A stretch of 64,000 nucleotides of DNA from Carettochelys insculpta. Its lineage: Eukaryota; Chordata; Testudines; Carettochelyidae. Position numbers and translations under genes: made by a program. Location of the stretch: positions 205,105,298 to 205,169,297 of the forward strand of contig NC_134138.1 of NCBI RefSeq assembly GCF_033958435.1, read 5' to 3'. Below the pieces are notes generated by a model. That model saw only the letters and a program-made list of their open reading frames with translations. It had not been told where the DNA came from and did not search any database. Each line of letters starts with the position of its first letter. Positions within the stretch are counted from its first letter, which is position 1. Shown piece by piece: positions 10,020 through 21,985 of the stretch.

Positions 10020-11877
10020 TATAGCTATATAGATTAAAATACTCCTTTCCTCTGTTTTTCAGCCCACGATGCTGATGTTGCACAAAATTGTTTTAGTTGC
10101 ATTTTAATAAATACCTTCATGAATTCAAACATAAAATGAATGGAGCTGGTCCAGTGCACAAAGGAGGGGTGGTGGGAGAACAATGATATGAGCTTGATTG
10201 TCTGCAAGTTTTGAGCAGAGCTCTTGTGTAGTAGAGAAGGGGAGTTGATAGGGATCACAGCTCCTTGGTTCTCAGCTACCCGGCCCTAGCGTGACCTAAA
10301 GTTACAGAGGGACAACTTCCGACTTGTGGTGCTGGTATGAGGAATCAAAGGCTAATCTGACAAGTAGAGTTGCCCTTCCCCATGACACTTTCCCTCCACT
10401 ACTGTCTTGCTGCCTGTTCTTGTGCTGGGTGGCCAGCTCCAGGGGATGGAATTGGGCAGCAGAGCTGGTGCAGGAAGAGGCAGAGCCACCTCTGCCAGGC
10501 TCGTGTCAGCAGTGCTCCTAAACACACCACGATTTCACTACAAAGCTCCAACCGCTTTTGGTTCAGGTTGCACCACAGTGTGAACTTGGTGAACTGGAGA
10601 ATCCAGCCCTCAATGGGGCCAACAGTGGTCACTCAAAACATAGCTGATATAAAGGGTAATTATTAACAAAGTTACTTTGATTAATAGCTGAACTAATCTA
10701 GCCATGTACAAAGCATGCTTTAGACTCTATTCAAATTAATCTTATCTATGAGTATGTGCACATGGAAACAAAAACTCCCTGCCAGGCCCAGGTCATCCTA
10801 CGCAGGCTCCTGGGGCTTGGTTTCTGGGGCTGAAATATTTTGAAGACATTTGGGCTCAGGCTGGAACCCAGGCTCTGAGACTGTGCCCGCACAGAGTCCT
10901 AGGGCTCGGGCTCCAGCCTGAGCCTGTGCCTGAGTCAGCTGACCCAGGCTCGTTACAGCCATGCTGCAGAGCTTTGATCTCTGTAGAGCTGTACCCTTAG
11001 GTCAGTCACACTGTGCTGTACTTAGTTGGCTTTAGGGACTTTCACTGCTCACATGACGTTCTTGTCTGAAAATGCAGCCCTAGATTTCTGCCTCATTCTC
11101 AAGTGCTGTTTTAAATATAGTGTGTTATAGCTTTTCTCTTGAGTGGTGATTTATGGCTATCTTTTCCAAAGGAAATAAAGGGAAAAAAGTACTATCTGCC
11201 ATAGACAAAACCCCCACTTATCTTGGTCAGGGCTCTGCCTGAGTGAAGACGGCAAGATATGGCCCCTCTTCATTATATTTCCCCCTAAACTTTCGTGCTT
11301 CTTTCTTGTCTAAATTAAATGCTTTGCCTTTGGGTATCTTAGAATTTTTCCCTTGTCTTTTAGATTGTTGCACACTATCTTAGTTCAGTAAAATTATCAT
11401 GGAGGGAAATATCTGTATATAGAAGCCTGGCAATTAGATTTCAGCAATTCCAACACCGGTTCAGTCCTATGCAGTGATTGCGTATATTTTGTCCTCTGCC
11501 CGGCAAAAGAACCAGCTTGTTTTTCCCTTCTGAGGTCGGATTTAAAGCTTCTGCTTATTTTTGTTTGTTGTGGGAATGGTGGATTCAGGCCACCACAGTG
11601 TAGAGCAGAACACATTGGCGTTCTTTATGTGGCTTGCAAGATATTTTATTTACAGAGTTGCCTGTGTACTGGGTTGCCATATCCCCCTGGTTTTCATCCA
11701 CATAGGTATGTTTCCTATTGATAGTACTAAGTGACATGCATATAAAGCAAGGGCATGTGAACGGAGGTTTGTGCTGATAGCACACAACATTGACTGAGAG
11801 CTGGGTGCTTGTCTGCATCCAATCAAAGTGCTGCTGAGGTATAAATGGCACACCTCACAAATTATAGGCATGCAAGT
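10020..11877. other. Unassigned non-coding DNA
   Basis: No gene or known repeat was identified. At 10770-10960 there is a GGCTC/CAGGCTC-rich stretch of the sort found inside DNA transposons, but no ends were found. Confidence 0.35.
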
Positions 11878-12215
11878 CATCATCATCATCAATAACCGTG
11901 GGCTTAGCGCCCGTTGGTGTCTGATGCCTCTCTCACTATTTCCTTCCATCTTTCCCTATCCAGTGCAGGGTGGCTTAGTTTCTGTAGACTAGCTCTGCAC
12001 CCATCTACTACATCATCTATCCCTTCTCTGTGGGGTCTGCCTCTCCTATTCGAACCATCCATTATGCCAAATACCAGGGTCTTGATTTTTTGTTCGTCGT
12101 TCATTCTGCAAATATGTCCAAATAGTTGTAGCTTCCGTTTTATAACCTTCTGCAGCATGTTCTCTTTTGGCTGTATCTTCCTATATAAACTACCCTATTC
12201 TGGAAGCCCGTCTTG
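11878..12215 (-). pseudogene. RTE-like LINE, 3' end of ORF2 with (TGA)n-type tail
   Basis: On the minus strand a frame (12158-11904) reads LQKVIKRKLQLFGHICRMND..RRGRPHREGIDDVV..DRERWKEIVREASDTNGR. This is the C-terminal block of non-LTR retrotransposon polyproteins, after the reverse transcriptase. Homologous sequence continues upstream to about 12215. The strand ends in GATGATGATGATG (11878-11890), a typical microsatellite 3' tail of RTE-type LINEs. It is 5'-truncated and cannot move by itself. The exact clade is uncertain. Confidence 0.7.
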
Positions 12216-12809
12216 GTTATGACAATCTTGTGGCCCAGTGAGACAAAGGAGGGCCACTCATGTGGCCCACTCACTCGCTTAGGTTGCTAACTGCTGGTGT
12301 AGAGGGGTGTGTCTACTTATACCTGGGACCCTTACCCTGTTAGAGAACGTGATCCAGGTTTGTTTAAAGTAAACAAACTTCCAACATAGTGTAAATGAGG
12401 CCCTATGGTCTGATTTTCAAACGATTTGAAACCCACAGAAACTGCAGGTCCTTGGCACCTCTGGAAGTCAGGGCCTTTGAGTGTGTCAAACCCTCTATCA
12501 TGTCATGCTGGCCTGGACTTGTACTGAAGTGGGGAGCTCAAAAAAAAATTGTCAGAACAAAATGAGAAGATGGTTAACTTTGCCCCCTCCTGAAATCTAG
12601 TCACATCCTTGGTTTCTTTTCTTTTTTTCTGCATGAAGCTCAAGCTTCTCATCCTGTTTTGTAATATTTCAAGGCCCTGCACAAATCCCTCTGCCTGCAC
12701 AGTGCTCTCATGTTCTGTTACATCCATCAGGCTCCACTTTGCTGCCTACTGTGACAGTCAGTCCTGACAGCATGGAGAGACTGGTAGAAGGTAGATATAT
12801 CAGTCCTAG
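12216..12809. other. Unassigned non-coding DNA
   Basis: Nothing was recognised beyond a possible hAT end fragment near 12280 (GGTTGCTAACTGCTGG). Confidence 0.35.
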
Positions 12810-12951
12810 CAGTGCCTTTTTTGTAAAAAGAAAGAGGTGCCAGAGCTCAGTCAGCTCCCTGCGCTCCCCCGCACCCCCCAGCAATCCCATGGCTGGGGCT
12901 GTTGAGGTGCCGGTACTCAGTACCAGCAAGTACTGTCATAAAAAAGCACTG
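12810..12951. mobile_element. hAT MITE with 8-bp target duplication
   Basis: A 142 bp element starts CAGTGCCTTTTTTGTAAAAAG and ends with the inverse-related CATAAAAAAGCACTG. The flanks AGTCCTAG (12802-12809) and AGTCCTGG (12952-12959) match at seven of eight positions, the hAT duplication length. Internal GGTGCC..GGTACT blocks match the element at 6443. Confidence 0.75.
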
Positions 12952-12959
12952 AGTCCTGG

Positions 12960-14183
12960 AATAGTAAAAGCCCTTTCTCATGTGAACAGAAAACAGGTTA
13001 CTGGCTGAAGTTAACTAGAAACACTTGAGTCCCATTAAGGGCTGCTGTTGACCTTTAAAAAGCCTTCTTATGGTGAGAGAGAGGGAGGAGGGCTGGAAAA
13101 GAAGAGGCAGCAGGGAGAAGAGGCTTCTCCAGGGTGGAAGGCTATTTTCCCTATAGGGGGAACATTAATGTTTACTTATATTTGGGGAAGGGCTGCAACA
13201 GAAGGCAGCATAACGAGCCATTGCCTTTCTCCTAACTTTTCCTTTAGGGCTTGCTCCAATTCCCATTTGCCTTTGTGGGAGCTGGCTCAGGCGCCTTCTC
13301 TCCTCCCTCTGTTTCATGTTGTCTTCATTGTCTCATCTCCTTCTGGAACTGTCTGTGAATTCTCATGACCAAGTGACATCCCTGTCTCCCTTCACAGGTC
13401 TCTGTAAAACACCCTTCACTTAGGAAACCTTACTAAGGGCACAGCTGTGCTAGAGCGTTTACATTGGCACAGTTATATTAATACAGTTGTGCCTCTGTAA
13501 GCTGCCTTTGTATTTGTTCTAAGCTGATGGGAGACAGCTCTTTCATTGGCTTAACGATTCCAGCCCTCATGAGCGGCAGCGGCAGTGTCAGTGGGAGAAG
13601 CTGTCCTCCTGACATAGCACTGTCCACACTGGACTTATGTTGATATAATTTACCTTGCTCAGGGGCATGATTTAAGTTATGCTGAAATAAGAGGTAGTGT
13701 AGACATAGCGTAAGTTGATGTAATCATTTTTCCAGGAAGCATCACTTATATGGAATAAATACAACTTCCCCATGTCCCAGTCCTGTGCACTCTCCACTAG
13801 GCAACACAGAATATTGTATATACCTATAAGGTTTTGTTGATTTTCATGTGGGAGGACCTATGTGAGTCAATCATGACTGAATCACTTGTGACTAATGTGA
13901 ATCATCCCCCATTCATAGGAGTGTAGGAATTGCCAGACTGGATCAGATCTGAAATCCATGTTTCTATGCCAGGTGGTTTAGTAAATACGTATGGGATAAT
14001 GTACTGCAGGGAGTTCACTTACTCTTTAGGAGTTAGAGATTGGCTGTGGTATCATATACCCCTTCTTTTACAAGTATTCAGTGTGATGCTTCTGAATATT
14101 TGTGGTAGCCATATACATGTCTGGTTTCTCTCTGAATGTTTCTGAGTTCTTGGGTTCAGTGATATCCTATGGCAATTACAGGG
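12960..14183. other. Unassigned non-coding DNA
   Basis: No gene was recognised. Around 13445-13710 a diverged DNA-element-like stretch contains TGTAGACATAGCGTAAG, the inverse of a GGCTATGTCTACA-type end. Confidence 0.35.
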
Positions 14184-14345
14184 AGATGGTGATCTTTTAT
14201 TGGACCAGCTTCTGCGGGGAAGAGAGAGAAGCTTTTGAGCCACACAGAGCCTTTCTTCAGATCAAATCAAAATCTTTCTGTGGTCAGAAGCTTGTTACTC
14301 TCCCTCACAGAAGTTGGTCCAATAAAAGATATCACCTCACCACAT
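14184..14345. mobile_element. Penelope-like repeat, head-to-head inverted pair
   Basis: The left arm on - reads CTGAAGA (14260-14254), then a hairpin GGCTCTGTGTGGCTC, AAAAGC, and a tail to GGTCCAATAAAAGATC. The right arm on + (14287-14345) repeats AGAAGCTTGTTACTCTC..AAGTTGGTCCAATAAAAGATATCACC. The two arms form an imperfect palindrome. The core resembles CTGANGAA-stem-CGAAAGC at the other six sites. Assignment to Penelope-like elements is inferred. Confidence 0.55.
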
Positions 14346-14357
14346 GGTGACATATTT

Positions 14358-16598
14358 CATAGAATCATAGATTCATAGACCAACAGAGCTGGAAGAGACC
14401 TAAAAAAGCCATTGAGTCCAGCCCACTGCTCTAAGCAGGACCAAACCCATCAGATCAGCCCTGCCAGGGCTTTGTCGAGCCAAGACTTAAACACCTCCAG
14501 GGATGGAGACTCCACTACTTCCCTGGGTAGACCATTCCAATGCTTCACCACCCTCCTAGTGAAAAAGTTTTTCCTCATGTTCAACCTGGACCTTTCCAAC
14601 CGCAACTTGAGACCATTGTTCCGTGTTCTGCCATCCGTGACCACTGTGAACAGTCTCTCTCCAGCCTCTTTGCAACCTCTCTCCAGTAAGTTGAAGGCTA
14701 TCAAGTCCCCCCTCAGTCTTCTCTTCTGCAGACTAAACAGTCCCAATTCCCTCAATCTTTCTTCGTAAGTCATATGCTCCAGCCCCCTAATTATTTTGGT
14801 CACCCTCCACTGGACTGTCTCCAGTGTATCCACATCCTTCCTATTATTGGGGGCCCAGAACTGGACACAGTACTCCAGATGTGGCCTCACCAAAGCTGAA
14901 TAAAGAAGAATAATCACTTCTCTGGATCTACTGGCAACGGTCCTCTTGATGCAGCCTAATATGCCATTAGCTTTCTTGGCTACAACGGCACACTGTTGAC
15001 TGATGTTCAGCTTCTCATCCACTACAACTCCCAGGTCCTTTTCTGCAAAACTACTACTGAGCCAGTCAGACCCCAGCCTGTAACAATGCTTGGGATTCTT
15101 CCAGCCCAAGTGCAGGACTCTGCACTAGTCCTTATTGAACCTCATCAGATTTCTTGCAGCCCAGTCTTCCAATTTGTCTAAGTCAGTCTGGACCCTGTCC
15201 CTACCCTCCAGCGTATCTACCTCTCACCCTAGCTTAGTGTCATTCACAAACTTGCTGAGGGTGCAATCCAACCCCTCATCCAGGTCATTGATAAATATGT
15301 TGAACAGAACAGGACCCAGAGCTGAACCTTGGGGCACTTCACTAGAAACTGACCGCCATCCCGACATCAAGCCATTGATCACTACCCTCTGGGCCCAACC
15401 TTCTAGCCAGCTTTCTATCCATCTTACTGTCAATTATCCAATCCACATTCCTTTAACTTGCCAACAAGAATATTGTGGGAGACCGTATCAAAAGCTTTGC
15501 TAAAGTCAAGATAATCACATCCATTGATTTTCCCCTATCCACAGAGCCAGTTATCTCATCGTAGAAACTAATCAGATTGGTCAGGCATGACTTGCCCTTC
15601 ATGAATCCATGCTAACTATTCCTGATCACTCTCCCCTCCTCCAAGTGCCTCAAAATGACTTCCTTGAGGAGCCCCTCCATGATTTTTCCAGGGACTGATG
15701 TAAGACTGACCGGCCTATGGTTCCCTGGATCATCCTTCTTCCCTTTTTTAAAGATGGGCACTACATTTGCCTTTTTCCAATCATCCGGGATCTCTCCCGA
15801 TCTCCACGACTTTTCAAAGATAATGGCCAAGAGCTTGTCAACAACATATGCCAATTCCCTCAGAATGCTAGGGTAAATTAGGACCAGGCCCATCGATTTA
15901 TGTACATTTAGCTTTTTTAGATAGCTCCCAACCTGTTCTTTCCCCAACAAAGGCTGTCCACCTTCATCCCACAATGCATCACTTATTGCTTTAGTCCGTG
16001 AGCTGCCTTTGTCCATGAAGACGGAGGCAAAGAAACCCTTAAGTACTTCAGCTTTCCCTACATCATCTGTCACTGGGTTACCTCCCTCATCCAGTAGGGG
16101 CCCCGCGCCCTCTCTGATCACCTTCTTCTTGGTAACATGCCTGTAGAAACTTTTCTTGTTATCCTTCACATTCCTCGCGAGTCGCAATTCCAGTTGCGCT
16201 TTCTCCTTCCTGATAACTGCCCTGCATTCTCGAGCTATATGTTTATACCCCTCCCCATACATCTGTCCCAGTTTCCACTTTTTGTAAGCTCCCTTTTTGT
16301 GCCTAAGTTTTCCAAGGATTTCCCCATTAAGCCAGTCTGGTCTCCTACCATATTTACTTCTCTTGCTGCGCATAGGGACAGTTTCTTTCTGCGCCTTCAA
16401 TAGGGCTTCTTTAAAATACTGCCAGTTTTCCTGGACTCCTTTTCCCTTCATGGTAGCATCCCAGGGGATTCTGCCCATCAGGTTCCTGAAGGAGTCAAAG
16501 TCTGCTTTTCTGAAGTCCAAGGTGTGTAATTTGCTGCTCTCTTTCCTTCCTTTGATCAGGATCCTGAAGTCTACCATCTCATGATCACTGCTTCCCTA
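14358..16598 (-). pseudogene. CR1 LINE, 5'-truncated ORF2 (reverse transcriptase) and 3' end
   Basis: This is a 2.2 kb minus-strand CR1. Its ORF2 pieces in order are the linker between endonuclease and reverse transcriptase (16577-15612, with the RT block IPDDWKKANVVPIFKKGKKDDPGNHRPVSLTSVPGKIME), the RT core (15433-15224, [30 protein letters not shown]) and the C-terminal region (15109-14450, [49 protein letters not shown]). Frameshifts separate the pieces. The catalytic FADD motif is changed to FVND, so it is inactive. It ends at 14358 in the CR1 8-mer (ATGATTCTATG). It lacks the endonuclease and is a subfamily different from the other CR1s here. Confidence 0.92.
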
Positions 16599-17696
16599 TG
16601 TGAAATATGGGACACCTGGTAAAATTGGTTGGAGTTAAGCAACTTCAATGGCAATCCAGCAGAACTGTGCAGTACAAGCATTGAAAATAACATTAAGTTG
16701 ACTGAGCTCCCATTTAAAAGATATACTGCATTATTATAACAGAATTAGGTACAAATTCAAAATATATGTCTACAATTAAGTGGGTATTGCTCTATAGAAG
16801 TGCCTGCCTTGTCCTCATCTTGCTGTCCTCCAGACCGTGGGATGGTAGTGAGAGAGAAAGGTGCAGGAGCCAGAGCAGGGGACTGGGGGTATGCGGTTGA
16901 GCTGCTGGAAATCAGGGTTGTATGTGTGTGCGCAGGAGAGCAGCTGTCAGGCATATGGGGCAGGAGTCAGGACAGGAGGCTAGGATGCGGGGGTGGGCCC
17001 TGGGACTGGGTTCTGGATCAGTGCGAGCCATTTGATATTTTTGCAGCAGTATAAAGAGAATGAAACCTGCTAGGCCAGTTCCCTGCCCACCCACCATTTA
17101 ATTTCACTGGAGTCAGTGAATTTACAACAGATAAATTATAAAGTGAAATATGTTATTCCATACCTGATGTCTTTCAATATCTTACTGCATTCAATATAGC
17201 ATAGCATACTTTCTGATATCCATACATTGCGAAACCTTCCAACCTGCCACCAGTCTGTATACAACAGATCTACAATGTAATACCCCACTCTGTAAACAGG
17301 ATTTTCAGAGTTTGTAATTTATAAGCCCCATGAGAGGTACAGCACTGAAAGTCCTGGAAATCCCCACTCCTTGCCCTGATGCTGCCTCCCGCAGTCTCCC
17401 ACTGAAATCTCCCATCATGGGTTTACCTCTTCCAAACAGTGGCTTGCCTCCCATTTAGCCACTTGGCCCAGCTGCCCCTCTCCACCCCAGAGATGCCCAG
17501 GCCACATGGTGCCTGTTTGTTTCCTAATTGCTACCTGTGGGCCACCCCTTCCTCCCCCACTTTGCAGTCCTGGCCTAGCTAGTTCTCCCATTCCTCAGGG
17601 CAGGGTCAGATTAAAATAATGCCTTCAGCCTCATGGCTCAAATATACCTTCCTAAACAAATGCTAACACTTGATGGAAATCACTTATCTGGGAATA
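16599..17696. other. Unassigned non-coding DNA
   Basis: No gene was recognised. Sequence near 17390-17600 is C-rich and transposon-like, but no ends were found. Confidence 0.35.
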
Positions 17697-17912
17697 ACAT
17701 GAGGTCCTGTGGCACCTTATAGACTAGCAGATATTTTGGAGAATAAGCGTTCATGGACAAAGACCCATGTTGTCAGACTCATGCATGTGATGAAGCGGGT
17801 CTTTGCCCACGAAAGCTTATGCTCCAAAATATCTGTTAGTCTGTAAGGTGCCACAGGACTTCTTGTTGTTTTTGAAGATACAGACTAACATGGCTACCTC
17901 TCTGACACTTAT
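17697..17912. mobile_element. Penelope-like repeat, head-to-head inverted pair around CATGCATG
   Basis: The right arm (+) has GTGATGA (17787-17793), A, a GCGGG/CCCAC hairpin, GAAA (17811-17814), GCTTATGCTCC, then TTAGTCTGTAAGGTGCCACAGGACTTCTTGTTG and the tail ACAGACTAACATGGCTACC. The left arm (about 17703-17780) is its inverse complement, with the hairpin kept as CATGG/CCATG but with CUGACAA and GAAC in the core. Family details are given at 38135. Confidence 0.65.
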
Positions 17913-19429
17913 CTGGAAATCCAACTCTAATTGAAAGGTCAAATAAACAGGACCATGGTAAAGTTCTTCCAGTTTTTAATTTACCGTGCACCAATTAGTA
18001 AATGAACACAGGATATTTTAAAACATTATTGATCACTTTCTGATAGCTACAAAACTCCTGAAGAATTCTGTTGTACAAAGAGTTATTTTCCCTCTAAACC
18101 ATTAACACCTATGTGAAGTGGAGCAGCCAGACTCCTATCCCCACCCTGCTTCTCCCATCATCTCATCTTTTTCCACTTCCTCTTGAAGGGTGGAGGGCTG
18201 TGTCTCAGGCCTTTGAGGCACAGGCAGAAAGAACAAAGCAGGGGGTCACCCTCCCCAAAGGAGTGGGGATGGGTGGGTTCCTCCTGCCACACCTGACTGA
18301 GAAATGTAAAAGGGTGGGGGCTCCCAGGCTATTTTTAATTGCTTGGGATCCTGGGCACTTGCCCCCTTTTCCCCCCAGCCATCAGTGGGTCAGGCTGAGC
18401 CCCCTCACACATGTCAAACCCCTGCCCCCCAAGCCTAGAGCTCCCTCCTGCTGCACCCGAAACCCTTCCTCACAGGCCCTACCCCAGAGCATGCACTCCT
18501 AGCTGGAGCATTCTCACACCATATCACACTCTCAGCCTTCTGGTCCAGCCTGGAGCACCTCCCACCCGTATTCTGAACCCATGATTTTTGTGCTGACCCC
18601 AGTCTTAGGGATCCCCACAAAATATAATAGCCTTGGACTCTAGTAGTGTTAATCCAGCCCTACCAGCCCTCCTCCATGATTTACCTTTCTTGTCCTCTTC
18701 TTCCTGTCTCCGATCCCTCCTCAGCCCTGTCTCCCATCATTCAGGGGACTCCTCCCAACCCAGGATCACCCGTGTAACCGTTGGCTTGGGTCAAAATGCC
18801 TTTGACTCCAGAGATTTGCCTGTTCGCACTGCCTGAGGGCTACCAAGCTAAGTACACTTCCCAGCAGTTGTGCCCCTTTTCCCCCAAGTGGCTGTCCTCC
18901 ATTTTCCACCATAAGGCCCTGCCCTCCCTATCCCAATTCTATCACCTGCCAGCAGTGTGTGTATGTGTGTGTGTCGGGGGAACAATGCGGGACACAGCCT
19001 TCTCTGTCTTTCTCAGTCAGTTTAAACAAAGAGTGCACAGCAGCCTAATTCTGGCTTCTGACAACCTTGCCTCTCCCCCACCCCACTCCCCATCACCCCA
19101 GGGGCTGCTGGCATTTAAACGTTTAAACAATCTGTTTAAAAAGCCCACTCACCTCTCCAGCGGGCTCTTTAAAAAGACAGCCCTTGCCGCTTAAAATGCT
19201 GTCTCTTTAAAATTCAGGTCCCTGATTTGCTACATATGGGGCAATTAGCCTGTTTATGAAAAAAAAAGTCAGGGTGCTCTCCAGGGAGCTAAAAAAAGGG
19301 ACAGTCCTGGCTAAAATGGAACGGATGGTCACCTTAACTTACAACTCCTGTTCCTTAGTATCCTGGAACTGACACTGCTGCAGTTACACTGCAATCATCC
19401 TATAGCAGCGCTATTCAAAAAGTGATTAT
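17913..19429. other. Unassigned non-coding DNA with a short GT repeat
   Basis: No gene was recognised. A short GT run lies at 18955-18974. Around 19030-19345 there is transposon-like sequence rich in GTTTAAA and ending GGGACAGTCCTGG..GATGGTCACC, but its other end was not found. Confidence 0.35.
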
Positions 19430-19680
19430 ATATTGTTGGACGAAGAGGTTTCTCTTATCAGTTTCAAATTTGCCACCTTTCAGTTTCATTGAATGTCCCA
19501 TGGCTCTCATGTTGTGAGTCAGGATGGAGAGAAGTTCTCGATCTACCTTCTCTGTGTTGTTAATTATTTTATTTTTTTCATGTCTTCTCACTTATCTCCC
19601 TTCTAAAGCAAATAACTGTTATCTTTTCAGTCTTTCTTCATAAAAGAGAGGCTGATAAAGCCATCGAATACACTGCATAG
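19430..19680 (-). pseudogene. Old CR1/L3-like LINE remnant
   Basis: On the minus strand, three frames together give YERLKRLQLFALEGR-like, then HEKNKIINNTEKVDRELLSILTHNMRAMGHSMKLKGGKFETDKRNLF. This matches the known C-terminal layout of CR1/L3/Rex-type ORF2 (HNxRxxGHSxKLxGGxFKTDKR). It is heavily decayed and short. Confidence 0.5.
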
Positions 19681-19859
19681 CTACCAATTCTGAGTTTATT
19701 AGTATGCTATAACAGCAAGCATATTTTGCCTTTCTATAGATCCTCATTTGAGGATCTGGGGCTGCCTTTTTATCAGTATTTGTACAGCACACAACACAGT
19801 AAGGCTGCCACTGGAGTCTTTGAACACTGTTGCAATATAAACAGTAAGCATTAATGAAG

Positions 19860-20030
19860 TAATCTGCTTAACACCTGTGCCAGGCTGCTGCTGACAGTGT
19901 TTCAGGTGTGGAAACTGAGCCCAGCTAGGCTTGTTTAAGGCTACAGAGCACATCAAGTTGAATCAAGAATAGAACTTGCATCTCTTGACTTTCATTCCTG
20001 TGCTTGAGACATGATAGAGCATCTCCTGGT
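19860..20030. repeat. Possible MIR/CORE-SINE remnant
   Basis: The segment GGTGTGGAAACTGAGCCCAG..AAGGCTACAGAGCACATCAAG..GAATAGAACTTGCATCTCTTGACT has the order of blocks typical of the MIR core and tail. It is diverged and lacks a clear tRNA head. Confidence 0.4.
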
Positions 20031-20384
20031 TAATCTGTATTTCTGGTTCACAATGTAATTTAAGTCATTTCTCCTATATAAATAGATCTCGCTGTATGAT
20101 AGTCACTTGTCTCTCCTACAGTATATTGAATTTATGTCACATATTTATATTTCACAATGTTTGTTTTAATTTGAACACAGTGGACTGAATTCTCTACTGT
20201 CTTGCATCTTGTATAGTCATTCCTACCAGTGCAAAATGCACAAGAAAAGCTGGTATTCTCATCTGCAAGTGTTCTGTATCCTTTCTGTGTGTAGTTTACA
20301 TAGATCCAAAATGGCAATCTCTTCCTATGAATAATGTTGCTTTTTAGGGAAAAAGTAATCATAAATCAAAACTATTACAGGTTA
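20031..20384. other. Unassigned non-coding DNA
   Basis: A/T-rich. No gene or repeat was recognised. Confidence 0.35.
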
Positions 20385-21985
20385 TACTCCTAAAAACCGG
20401 GGTGCATGGAACCCCTGAGTTACCACCTCTAAGTATACCGCTGCAGTTAAGAGCAGCAGACCTACAAAAGAAGAAATCAGAAAAGCCATTGTCCATCTGA
20501 AAAGTGGAAAAAACACCTGGTCCAGACAACATCCCCGCAGAATCAATCAAGGCAGGTAATGAGACACCAGTCAACACGAGATATAATCTATCTGGGAAAA
20601 TTTGGGACACTGAAGAGATCCCGCAAGACTGGAAACATGGCTACCTTATCAAGCCTCCAAAGAATGGCATCCTGAAGGAATGCAAGAACTGGATGGACAT
20701 CACGTTACTGTCTATTCCAGGAAAAGTGTTCAATAGGATTCTCTTGGAGAGAATGAAGACAGAAATTGATAGACAGCTCAGAGAAGAACAAGCCAGCTTC
20801 CAAAGCAGAGATCCTGTATTGACCAAATAGCAACTCTCAGAGTAATCATAGAACAGTTGCTTGAGAGGAAATCCCCTGCTGTACATAACCTTCACAGGCT
20901 TTGAAAAAGTCTTTGGCAGTATTGATAGAGAGACTTTGTGGAAACTGCTGCAACACCGTGCTATCCCATCCAAAATTATTAACTTGATTCGTTCAGCATA
21001 TAAACCCTTGGCATGCCAAATTGTTCACAATGGTGTCTTGATGGAATCCTTCAGCATACTGTTGGGAGTGCAACAAGTTTGCCTATTGTCAGCTTTCCTG
21101 TTTTTGATCACAATGGACTGGATTATGATCAGGACAACAGATGGCCATCAATGAGGGATTCAGTGGACACTTTTCGAACAGCTAGAGGACATTGATTTTG
21201 CTGTTGATGTCTCCCTCCTCTCACACCAACATGAAAGAAAATGTCACATCTCTAGGCAAAACTGCCTCAATGACTGGACTGCGCATTAACAAGGAAAATG
21301 CCAAGACAATGAGGCTCCACAAATCCAGCAACACCACCATCACACTGGGATGGGATGACCTGGAAAAAGTGGAGCGGTTTACCTACATGGGGAGTGTTAT
21401 GGGCATAGATGGAGGAACAGATAAGGATATCAGTGCCAGGAGAGGGAAAACAAAAGCTGCATTCAAGACTCTGCGTCCCATATGGAGTTCACACATAATA
21501 TTTGCAAAGACAAAACTGTGGATCTTCAACACAAATGTGAAGAGTGTGCTCTTGTATGGATATGAGACCTGGCATACTAAAACGTCTTCAAATCACAAGC
21601 TACAGACATTCATAAACAGATGCCTGAGGTACATCCTTCACATCATATGACAAAACTTTGTCACAAATGAGGAGCTTTGGAACAGAGCAGGACAAGAACC
21701 AATTGACATTAAATCAAGAGAAGAAAGTGGGGATGGCTAGGCCACACTCAGAAAATCATCATCCAGCATAGTCTGACAAAGATCTCACATGGAATCCGCA
21801 AGGCAAATGCAGAAGAGAAAGACCTCAGACAATGTGGAGAAGGTCTGCTGAGATTGAAGGACAACAACTGGGGTACTCCTGGTGCCAGCTAGGAATCTGG
21901 TCCCAAAACAGAGTGAAGTAAAGGAGGAGACTTGTAAATTACCTATGCTCCAAGCGGAGTACAAGGGTTAAGTAGTAGTAAGTAG
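20385..21985 (+). pseudogene. RTE-like LINE, decayed reverse transcriptase ORF
   Basis: These are fragments of a non-LTR reverse transcriptase on +. They are KEEIRKAIVHLKSGK with TPGPDNIPAESIKAG and IPQDWKHGYLIKPPKNG..DITLLSIPGKVFNRILLERM (20470-20829), FEKVFGSIDRETLWKLLQHRAIPSKIINLIRSAY (20861-21154), DFAVDVSLLSH near 21193 (a changed FADD motif) and FTYMGSVMGIDGGTDKDISARRGKTKAAF..VKSVLLYGYETW..FINRCLRYI (21192-21650). At least four frame changes and several stops are needed to connect them. Homology continues after 21650 (WLGHTLR-like, then TCKLPMLQAE and CSKRSTRVK-like) to an AGTAGTAG tail. It is inactive and 5'-truncated. The RTE clade is inferred from the C-terminal layout. Confidence 0.8.

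Noticed and set aside
14450..16577. A host reverse-transcriptase-like gene
   Set aside because: The order of domains, the frameshifts and the CR1 8-mer at the 3' end show a dead CR1. The same holds for the frames at 32981-34514, 41637-42567 and 56068-58185.
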